From Bufo bufo (Eukaryota > Chordata > Amphibia > Anura > Bufonidae): a DNA stretch of 64,000 bases. The stretch is taken from positions 146,938,917-147,002,916 of the forward strand of contig NC_053391.1 of NCBI RefSeq assembly GCF_905171765.1, given 5' to 3'. Below the pieces are notes generated by a model. It worked only from the letters and a program-made list of their open reading frames with translations, had not been told where the DNA came from and searched no databases. The stretch's first letter is position 1. Every line of letters starts with the position of its first letter. Below are positions 10,697 through 19,499 of this stretch, in pieces. The translations under genes were made by a program, and so were the position numbers.

Positions 10697-11237
10697 TAGT
10701 GTCCAGCAGTATTGATCCCTTTAAAACGTAACTTTTACTTATAATCTTATAAAATATTGCCACAGTGGTGGTTCACCAGTGAAAAATAGTGAGACGAACA
10801 ACAATAATTACAGATACAAAGTGCTCCTGGGAGCCAGCCGTAGATAGACTGGTTAGGTGGTGAGTAAACACACGGCAGCTAAGGGGAGCAGTGGGTAAAA
10901 CTGTCCTATCCCTACACTCACCCTGGCTAAAACCTCAGCCCAGGGACATCCCCTGATGGTGGAGACTCCCTGTCCTCGTACCCGGGCTGACTGCCCTGCG
11001 TTTACCCTCCTCTCCAACAATAAATAAGCTCCCCAGAGAGCTGACGGGTGTAATTGGGCGTCCCTAATAACTTGATACCCTAAGGGACACCAATAAATAA
11101 ATATAGACCAAATAAATTACGGTGAATAGGATAAATATCACCTATACTAAGGAGCCAAGCACAGGGGCAACATAGAGTGCGTTCCCAGGCTGGTTCCCCA
11201 TAAGCCCCTACGCGTTTCCCCTATTGCTAGGTTCATC
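10697..11237 (-). repeat. Left inverted copy of the PLE terminal repeat
   Basis: Its reverse complement matches 13102-13645, including 'aggggcttatggggaacc' and the distal 'ggatcaatactgctggac'. Identity stops at TGATGA, one base inside the ribozyme core: the C before TGATGA is replaced by G. Confidence 0.85.
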
Positions 11238-11940
11238 ACTCCTTGTCCCCAAACCTAAGGCACAGAGTGGACAACAACCGATACGCCTGATATCTGTGTT
11301 TGACTGCGCAAATATGGAAGTAATGTCAGTCCTGAAAAGGTACTGGCCAATTCTTCACATGGACCCTGACCTGAAGGACGTTTTAACTAAGCAGCCGAGT
11401 GTCACCTATAGGCGGGGGAGGAGCCTAAGAGACCGCCTGGTCCATAGCCATTACACTACACCAAGTGGAGTGGGGACCTGGCTGGACCGTAAGCCCTGCG
11501 GTATGTTCAAATGTGGCTCCTGTAAAGCATGTGCTTTCATTTCCACCGCAAAATCAATTATTTGCTCAGTCACTGGTCAAGCCTACCAAATCAGGGATTT
11601 TTACAACTGTAGGAGCAAGGGTGCGGTGTATATATGCCAGTGCCCTTGCCCTATGGATTACATAGGCAAAACCATAAGAGAGGTCAGGCGTCGGATCTGT
11701 GAACATGTGAACGACGTGGTTAAGAAAAAGATCACACCCGTCGCGTCACATGTAATCGATGTCCATGGCGGCGATCCCAGTTGTCTGCGATTTTCGGTCC
11801 TTGAAACCATCCCTCTTTCACCAAGGGGTGGAGACTGGGACCGGAAAATCCTTCAAAAGGAATGCGTCTGGATTCATCGTTTTCGATCACAGGCACCACG
11901 TGGGATCAATGAGAGACTCACTTTCTCTTGTTTTCTGTGA
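11238..11940 (+). pseudogene. PLE ORF fragment with GIY-YIG endonuclease domain
   Basis: This open frame of about 234 codons has no ATG at its left edge because it enters directly from the inverted repeat. It first shows the linker typical of PLEs between reverse transcriptase and endonuclease (YWPILHMDPDL, FKCGSCKAC). It then shows a GIY-YIG core: GAVYICQCP, MDYIGKT, then VRRRICEH and a C-terminal ECVWIHRF motif. The Cys-rich CGSCKAC is a family hallmark. The enzyme nicks DNA during retrotransposition. The frame is uninterrupted to the TGA at 11938-11940, but the reverse transcriptase is absent. Confidence 0.85.
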
Positions 11941-12339
11941 TCAGCGGGAGTTGGCCCTGTATGTGTATGCTCCTCTTATCTTTCTGATTAAGAATAACGT
12001 AATTTCGGTAATTTTATCTAGGTCCAGATGAAATAATTAGGATACATTCTGTATCCAGACTGCACATTTAAATATCTAATGTGCCCTAGGTGTCACCTTT
12101 ATCACAGGGAACACACCCAAGTGAAAGAATATGATAATGAATATTTATGTATCATCTTTTTACACTCAATTCCCTTTACCCTTATCAATAGCTTTGTGTA
12201 ATTATATAGCTCTATACCTGACGATTATTGCTGATGTATATCTCTATATTCAATATCGCCTGGGTTGCGGGACCGCCTCCTATGACCGCCTCCTATGACA
12301 GAGCATTTCGATGCCCTGTGAATGGTACCGCCTACATGC

Positions 12340-12660
12340 CGGACGTGACGCAATCGTGAGTTCCACAGGACCGGATGTGGCCGTTCTGTGCGTTCCACCT
12401 GGATCAAACGTCGCACAGACCGGAAGTGACGCGAGTATGCGTTCCACCTGACCGGATATGACGGATTAGTGCGTTCCACCTCACTCAGGCGGCGCTCGGT
12501 ACTGTTAGGAACGCCTCTTTTCTCTGCAGGGTTTGGTAGCCACACATGCATGTGACGCACGGACCGGCAGTGACGCCGGCGGTGGCGCCTCACTTCCGGA
12601 CATGCTCTGGTCTATGGACTAATCAGCGCGAATTTTGAACAGTTGGCAAGTGGGTATATA
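12340..12660 (+). promoter_or_regulatory. CpG-rich repeats with ETS-like sites and a TATA box in the PLE
   Basis: Degenerate repeats of 'tgcgttccacctg' followed by 'accggatatgacg' occupy 12340-12500. They include CCGGAAGTGACG and, near 12592, CACTTCCGG, which look like ETS/CRE-type sites. A TATATA box is at 12655-12660, and a splice donor follows 64 bp later. The order suggests the PLE promoter. Promoter function is inferred. Confidence 0.5.
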
Positions 12661-12723
12661 GGGGGAGTGAGAGTGAGTGTGAATGACGAGAGGAACAGGA
12701 CGCTATTGGGACGCAGTCTAACG

Positions 12724-12959
12724 GTAAGTAAGGACCGTTTATTAATAGCTGCATATGATCATCATGATATGCAATGTGTTTCATAGTGTATACAAAACTT
12801 TGTTTGCTCACAGCTTTATGGGTGAAGTATTGGCCCGTATCCTTTTGGGCCCTCTGGCTTCCTGACTGCACAGGACATTAAGTAAGTGCTGATTTACAGG
12901 AGTCTCAGGGTATATTGTATACCTGACACCCACATTTACAATGTCTTTATTCTCTACAG
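12724..12959 (+). other. Candidate 236-bp intron in the PLE leader
   Basis: The donor ACG|GTAAGTA at 12723/12724 is a near-consensus 5' splice site. The acceptor 'tctttattctctacag' ends at 12959 after a pyrimidine-rich tract. The intron lies downstream of the TATA box and upstream of the ribozyme. An intron in the terminal repeat is known for Drosophila Penelope. Confidence 0.5.
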
Positions 12960-13095
12960 GTGGGACATATCAAATTGGTCCTTTGGTCCTATGCTCATCA
13001 TTACCTGCGTCTCTGGTCCTGTGTCCTCTACTAATATCTTAAGTATAGTTTATTTATCCTGTTATTTGATGATGGTTGTATCTCTGACCGCTAAT

Positions 13096-13136
13096 GCCCC
13101 CTGATGAACCTAGCAATAGGGGAAACGCGTAGGGGC
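13096..13136 (+). ncRNA. Hammerhead ribozyme motif in the PLE terminal repeat
   Basis: Stem I pairs GCCCC (13096-13100) with GGGGC (13132-13136). The core CTGATGA is at 13101-13107. Stem II is CCTA (13109-13112) with TAGG (13117-13120), closed by a GCAA tetraloop. GAAA follows at 13122-13125. A very short stem III then leads to the GTA cleavage triplet at 13129-13131. All invariant core bases are present. Hammerheads with minimal stem III are documented in PLEs. The inverted copy at 11201-11237 lacks the 5' strand of stem I and the core C. Confidence 0.8.
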
Positions 13137-13645
13137 TTATGGGGAACCAGCCTGGGAACGCACTCTATGTTGCCCCTGTGCTTGGCTCCTTAGTATAGGT
13201 GATATTTATCCTATTCACCGTAATTTATTTGGTCTATATTCATTTATTGGTGTCCCTTAGGGTATCAAGTTATTAGGGATGCCCAATTACACCCGTCAGC
13301 TCTCTGGGGAGCTTATTTATTGTTGGAGAGGAGGGTAAACGCAGAGCAGTCAGCCCAGGTACGAGGACAGGGAGTCTCCACCATCAGGGGACGTCCCTGG
13401 GCTGAGGTTTTAGCCAGGGTGAGTGTAGGGATAGGACAGTTTTACCCACTGCTCCCCTTAGCTGCCGTGTGTTTACTCACCACCTAACCAGTCTATCTAC
13501 GGCTGGCTCCCAGGAGCACTTTGTATCTGTAATTATTGTTGTTCGTCTCACTTTTTTTCACTGGTGAACCACCACTGTGTTAATATTTTATAAGATTATA
13601 AGTAAAAGTTACGTTTTAAAGGGATCAATACTGCTGGACATTACA
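13102..13645 (+). repeat. Right copy of the PLE terminal repeat
   Basis: It is inverted relative to 10697-11237. It begins within the ribozyme core (TGATGA) and ends 'ctgctggacattac' at the target duplication. Confidence 0.85.
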
Positions 13646-13782
13646 CATTCAAAATAATGTTAAATAGGAGTCAGCATACACCTGCCATCATTTAAAGTGC
13701 CTCTGATTAACCCCAAATAAAGTTCAGCTGCTCTAGTTGGTCTTTCCTGAAATGTTCTTAGTCGCATCCCACAGCAAAAGCC

Positions 13783-14802
13783 ATGGTCCACAGAGAGCTT
13801 CCAAAGCATCAGAGGGATCTCATTGTTAAAAGGTATCAGTCAGGAGAAGGGTACAAAAGAATTTCCAAGGCATTAGATATACCATGAAACACAGTGAAGA
13901 CAGTCATCATCAAGTGGAGAAAATATGGCACAACAGTGACATTACCAAGAACTGGACGTCCCTCCAAAATTGATGAAAAGACGAGAAGAAAACTGGTCTG
14001 GGAGGCTACCAAGAGGCCTACAGCAACATTAAAGGATCTGCAGGAATAACTGGCAAGTACTGGCTGTGTGGTACATGTGACAACAATCTCCCGTATTCTT
14101 CATATGTCTGGGCTATGGGATAGAGTGGCAAGACGAAAGCCTTTTCTTGCGAAGAAAAACATCCAAGCCAGGCTACATTTTGCAAAAACACATCTGAAGT
14201 CTCCAAAAAGCATGTGGGAAAAGGTGTTATGGTCTGATGAAACCAAGGTTGAACTTTTTGACCATAATTCCAAAATATATTTTTGGCGCAAAAACAACAC
14301 TGCACATCACCAAAAGAACACCATATCCACAGTGAAGCATGGTGGTGGCAGCATCATGCTTTGGGGCTGTTTTTCTTCAGCTGGAACTGGGGCCTTAGTT
14401 AAGCTAGAGGGAATTATGAACAGTTCAAAATACCAGTCAATATTGGCACAAAACCTTCAGACTTCTGCTAGAAAGCTGAACATGACGAGGAACTTCATCT
14501 TTCAGCATGACAACGACCCAAAGCATACATCCAAATCAACAAAGGAATGGCTTCACCAGAAGAAGATTAAAGTTTTGGAATGGCCCAGCCAGAGCCCAGC
14601 CCTGAATCAGATTGAAAATCTGTGTGGTGATCTGAAGAGGGCTGTGCACAAGAGATGCCATTGCAATCTGACAGATTTGGAGTGTTTCTGCAAAGAAGAG
14701 CGGGCAAATCTTGCCAAGTCAAAATGTGCCATGCTGATAGACTCATACCCAAAAAGACTGAGTGCTGTAATAAAATCAAAAGGTGCTTCAACAAAGTATT
14801 AG
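13783..14802 (+). pseudogene. Tc1 DD34E transposase, element A
   Basis: The ATG at 13783 (ccATGG) gives 340 codons, the usual Tc1 length. The N-terminal DNA-binding half has in-frame stops at a TGA (near 13888, in ALDIP*NTVKTV) and a TAA (near 14047). The catalytic half is open from 14068: VLWSDETK, then [11 protein letters not shown], then NQIENLCGDL. There are 34 residues between the second Asp and the Glu, hence DD34E. The frame ends ASTKY at 14802. The gene is inactive. Confidence 0.9.
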
Positions 14803-15317
14803 TTTAAGGGTGTGCACACTTATGCAACCGTATTATTTTATTTTTATATTTTTTCTTCCCTCTACCTAAAAGATTTCAGTTTGTTTTTCAATTGAGTTGT
14901 ACAGTTTATAGGTCACATTAAAGGTGGAAAAAGTTCTGAAATTATTTATCTTTGTCTCATTTTTTTACATCACAGAAACCTGACATTTTAACAGGGGTGT
15001 GTAGACTTTTTATATCCACTGTATGTATGCATCACCATATCTGTATATATGTATACATCAGTATATCTGTATATTTGTCCATAGTACATCTGTATATTTG
15101 CTCTTTATATAGCAATATAAACACCTTTATACTTAACTTATTTGTACATTATCTGTACATAACTATTCCTACTTTCTACACTATCCTTATGTATATATAA
15201 CTTGTTTTTTTATTGCACTTGCTGCTCTTTGCACTTCTGATTAGATGCAAACTGTATTTCGTTACCCTGTATTTATACATGTGTAATGACAATAAAGTTT
15301 AATCAAATCAAATCAAA

Positions 15318-15589
15318 TAGAGAGCTGAGCCTTTTCGATGGGATTTTAAAAACCTCATTCACAGGTGGTGGAGAAAAATCTTTGAAAAAACAAGTATGTT
15401 AGAGATTTTCATTGCACTTTTAACCTTTTCAATTTATAGGGCGAAATCTAAAGTGAATTTGTAGCACTGGCCGCAGCAATCTACATGTGTAACACGTGGA
15501 GATTCGGCTGTACAATCTCTGTGGATTTGCGACGAGATCCATGAAAGGAATTTTCCACCACATGTGAACGTACCATTAAAACAGTAAAG
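15318..15589. other. No gene recognised
   Basis: Non-repetitive sequence between the LINE tail and the next repeat. No coding or structural signal was found. Confidence 0.4.
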
Positions 15590-16085
15590 GGGTCATTTAT
15601 GATGCTGAAATAGGCCTATATTAGGGGCATTTCAGGCGCAGATTGCAGCGCAACTAACTGTTGCGCCGCAATCTGCGTCTGAAATACCCCTAATCTGCAA
15701 CTTCACCCCTCTCACATCAGGTCTAAAAAAGTGGGTGTGGTGTGGGGGGGGGGGAAAGGGGACGGGCCAGCAGGCCTGTCTGATTTACCATTTTCCACGC
15801 CTGTTTTAGGCGTAGAAAAAGGTCTAAATGTAAGACAGCTCACAAGATATCTTACATTTAGAACTGGTGGAGGATCTGCAGAAGTTAAGAGGCGCCTCTT
15901 CATCACTTTGGCAGAACCACCGCCAGCTTAGGGGTTTATTAAGGGGGTCATTTATCATGCTAAAATACGGCCTATATTAGTATATTAGGCGCATTTCAGG
16001 CGCAGATAACGGCACAATGGTTAGAAAAAGGTCTTAATGTAAGACAGCTCAGAAGCTGCCTTACATTTAGAGCTGAGACCTATAT
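15590..16085 (+). repeat. Two partial direct copies of a dispersed repeat
   Basis: 'ggggtcatttatgatgct' near 15591 and 'gggggtcatttatcatgct' near 15945 start two related copies. Both contain 'ggcctatatta', 'catttcaggcgcaga' and an inverted 'tctaaatgtaagacagct' hairpin. The second copy is internally shortened. Confidence 0.6.
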
Positions 16086-16410
16086 ATAGCCCAAAATCAA
16101 AGTCCAGGACCCACACCTGACTATGTCATAAAAACCAACAAAAGATAATGGGTCACTTGAAGTACAAAAACGCATGTAAAACGCATGTAATCACAACATA
16201 ACATAATTTTTATTGAAAATCAATATAAAGACATGATTGACACAAATCACAATAAACAATTAACACAAGCCACAATACATTTAAAATATTAAAAACCAAG
16301 AGGACCGATGGTGGGCTGTCGGTGTATATTGAAAAAAATACAAGTGCAATAATCGTTGTTGGTCGCTAGTAGAGAGGTTGGTTAAACCAGACCACTATGG
16401 CTCAATAATA

Positions 16411-17349
16411 CAGTACAGACCAAAAGTTTGGACACGCCTTCTCATTCAAAGAGTTTTCTTTATTTTCATGACTATGAAAATTGTAGATTCACACTGAAGG
16501 CATCAAAACTATGAATTAACACATGTGGAATTATATACATAACAAACAAGTATGAAACAACTGAAAATATGTCATATTCTAGGTTCTTCAAAGTAGCCAC
16601 CTTTTGCTTTGATTACTGCTTTGCACACTCTTGGCATTCTCTTGATGAGCTTCAAGAGGTAGTTCCCTGAAATGGTTTTCACTTCACAGGTGTGCCCTGT
16701 CAAGTTTAATAAGTGGGATTTCTTGCCTTATAAATGGGGTTGGGACCATCAGTTCCGTTGAGGAGAAGTCAGGTGGATACACAGCTGATAGTCCTACTGA
16801 ATAGACTGTTAGAATTTGTATTATGGCAAGAAAAAAGCCGCTAAGTAAAGAAAAACGAGTGGCCATCATTACTTTAAGAAATGAAGGTCAGTCAGTCAGC
16901 CGAAAAATTGGGAAAACTTTGAAAGTAAGGGCTAATTGACCATGAAGGAGAGTGATGGGGTGATGCGCCAGATGACCTGGCCTCCACAGTCACCGGACCT
17001 GAACCCAATCGAGATGGTTTCGGGTGAGCTGGACCGCAGAGTGAAGGCAAAAGGGCCAACAAGTGCTAAGCATCTCTGGGAACTCCTTCAAGACTGTTGG
17101 AAGACTATTTCAGGGGCTACCTCTTGAAGCTCATCAAGAGAATGCCAAGAGTGTGCAAAGCAGTAATCAAAAGCAAAAGGTGGCTACTTTGAAGAACCTA
17201 GAATATGACATATTTTCAGTTGTTTCACACTTGCTTGTTATGTATATAATTCCACATGTGTTAATTCATAGTTTTGATGCCATCATAGTCATGAAAATAA
17301 AGAAAACTCTTTGAATGAGAAGGTGTGTCCAAACTTTTGGTCTGTACTG
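16411..17349 (+). mobile_element. Internally deleted Tc1-like element, copy 1
   Basis: CAGTACAGACCAAAAG at the left and its inverse at the right are flanked by TA (16409-16410 and 17350-17351). The terminal inverted repeats are long, about 240-270 bp. They include the 3' end of the transposase gene and its antisense copy at the left. The central catalytic part is deleted. The copy at 28939-29826 has the same deletion junction. Confidence 0.85.
16823..17200 (+). pseudogene. Deleted Tc1 transposase remnant, copy 1
   Basis: The ATG at 16823 begins an N-terminal helix-turn-helix region (MARKKPLSKEK, VAIITLRNEG). After KTLKV the frame jumps near 16930 to sequence just before [14 protein letters not shown]. 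Both catalytic Asp regions are missing; only the Glu block remains. The frame is broken at the junction by a TGA. It cannot encode an active enzyme. Confidence 0.8.
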
Positions 17350-18124
17350 TACATGATAACAAAATTCATCTGCGAGTATATACAACAAACACTTTACCAT
17401 GTGGGTGATGATACACACCACAAAAAGTTACTAGAGCAGGGAAGCAACAAAGTATAATAGGCACATAGCAAATACTAACCAACCAAACTTGTACACCGCA
17501 CACGACCACCATCAGTCCGCTCCCCAATGCACGTTTCGTGTTAGATTTTTCAAGGAGTACTGGCTGGTGTGGTGAGGATGGTCTTTTAAATAGATAGAAA
17601 GGCTACACCGTGTTTGCTGATAGGTTAGGCCGCATTACCTTAGTGCTGCTATTGGCTGGCCTGTCGTCCGCTATACCACACCTGAACTGAGTAAAAGTGG
17701 TGAGTGCTCGTTACATTGGCGCCCGGCACTCCACCATGAACGCCGAGCACACGGACCCGCCCAGCAGGTCCGGAGGAAGAGGATCACATGAGAGTCGCGT
17801 GATCATCGTCATCCAGGAGCGGCGGGCAGGGCCCAAGCCCGGCACATGTGTGGACAGTCGGGCGCACCGCAACCACCATGTCAGGTGAGGGCAGGTTGGG
17901 CTGGCAGATCCTATGAATATAAAACAATGAGATTTTTGCCATCTTTAAATCCCAATAAAATTGAAATATGAATACACATCCTGTGGGTGAAGGACACTGA
18001 GGTTTTGGCCAAATTTGAATGCCAATACAATTAGAATCTAAGTGCAACACCTAATGAGCAGGGGGGGGCGGGGAAAGGGAGGGGTGGAAAAAAGAAAAAA
18101 AGAAAGAAAAAGGGGGGGACTGGA

Positions 18125-18475
18125 TCACGCCATGAATTGTCATTTATTGGTGTCTCTTACGTTTGGGGGACAATACATGTAATGGATAGACGTCTATGTG
18201 ATATATATGTACTATGCAAAACAGTGCATAATTATAGAGCAATAGTACTATGCACAAGGACGGGAATAAAATAAAAATTATAAAGGGAGAGAAAAAGAGC
18301 TAAATCTCACCATAAATTGTCATTTAATAGTGTTTCTCATACTTTTAAAACCAATGAATGTGAATAAACACATATGTGAATATGTCTATGCTGATGTGAC
18401 CAAAATAAGAGTGTAATGTAGTAGTATTATGCAAAAAAGTGTAAATAAAGTGGCAACTGATTGTTGAACTGTGAA
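18125..18475 (+). repeat. Tandem duplication in the PLE 2 noncoding region
   Basis: Two related units of about 180 bp start 'tcacgccatgaattgtcatt' (18126) and 'tcaccataaattgtcattta' (18308). A G/A-rich low-complexity run (18060-18120) precedes them. Confidence 0.55.
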
Positions 18476-19499
18476 AAGAAGTTGAAAGTTGTGAAGTGTG
18501 TTGGTTAGGGTTGAGCGAACCCGAACTGTAAAGAACTTTAGGATTTTTGGACCCCGGACCCGAACATTTCCGTAAAAGTTCGGGTTCGGTGTTCGGCGTT
18601 TTCTTGGCGCTTTTTGAAAGGCTGCACGGCAGCCAATTAACAAGCGTGATACTACTTGCCCCAAGAGGCCATCACAGCCATGCCTACTAATGGCATGGCT
18701 GTGATTGGCCTGAGCAGCATGTGACCCAGGCTCTATATAAGCTTGAGTCACGTAGCGCTGCACGTCACTCTGCTGTTACAAGTGTAGGGAGAGGATGCTA
18801 CTGGACTTGTGATTTCAGGGAGAGAATAGGAGAGCATCTAACTCAGCGATCTACCTAGAAATAGTTGTGTGGGTGCAGGACACAATCGTTCTACCCTGCC
18901 CTGAGGCCATTGACCAAAAAAAAAAAAACTTTTAGAATTCTGTTAGTTAGGTGGGTGGCGGCGGCGGCGGCCATTTTATGCATGCTCAGTGCACCAGCAC
19001 TGCATCTGAGCTTTTGGGACATTGCAAATCACCATTTCTTGGGGGCAAACTACAACATCTGGATTAGTCAGTGTGCAATTTAAGGTAGAAATACACCCAT
19101 CATTTTCTGGGGTTTTAAAAACACACTTTTTTTTCTTTCAAAAAACAGTATTTTCCAGATCTGCAAGTGTTAAATTCAAGTTTAATATATACAGCTTTCA
19201 TATTCTGTTACCAAAAAAGACTTTTTTGGCAATCTACAACATCTGTATTAGTCAGTGTGCAATTTAAAATAGAAATACACCCATCATTTTCTGGGGTTTG
19301 AAAAACACACTATTTTCAGGTCTTGCAGCATCAGTGCGTGTAAAATTACAGGCTTATATACTGCTGTCAAATTCAGTTGTTAAACAAACACTCTTTTGGG
19401 CACAAAAAATTTAGTTGGCAGCCTTTGATGCAGATGTCATTGTGAGATACACTCTTAATACATTTGGGTTACATTCAGAGATTTTAAATACTGTCATTT

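Larger units (their letters stand above)
10640..13645 (+). mobile_element. Penelope-like element with inverted terminal copies
   Basis: The Tc1 sequence 'acattcaaaata' occurs on both sides (about 10627-10638 and 13645-13656), which gives a target duplication of about 12 bp. Arms at 10697-11237 and 13102-13645 are inverted copies. Between them are a GIY-YIG coding fragment, a CpG-rich promoter-like block, a candidate intron and a hammerhead ribozyme. The reverse transcriptase is missing, so the copy is 5'-truncated. Terminal copies in inverted orientation are a known feature of PLEs. Confidence 0.8.
10369..15021 (+). mobile_element. Tc1-like DD34E element A, split by a Penelope-like element
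   Basis: The left end CAGTGGATATAAAAAGTC (10369) and the right end, its inverse to 15021, are flanked by TA (10367-10368 and 15022-15023). The TIRs are about 200 bp long. The target is the 3' UTR of the LINE. A 3-kb PLE sits in the left part, and the transposase lies to its right. The same family recurs inverted at 55689-57516. Confidence 0.85.
3289..15317 (+). mobile_element. L2/CR1-like LINE, 5'-truncated and split by nested insertions
   Basis: Three blocks read as one element: 3289-4483 (reverse transcriptase), 9931-10368 (C-terminus and start of the 3' UTR) and 15022-15317 (end of the 3' UTR). The last block ends in 'aatgacaataaagtttaatc' followed by repeats of 'aaatc', as in L2-clade 3' ends. 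The gaps are an LTR element (4484-9930) and a Tc1 (10369-15021), each with its own target duplication. The N-terminal endonuclease is absent, so the copy is 5'-truncated and dead. Confidence 0.8.

Noticed and set aside
12225..12593. 122-codon Arg-rich minus-strand frame
   Set aside because: It runs antisense through the CpG-rich PLE promoter repeats. The Arg and His content follows from the repeat unit.
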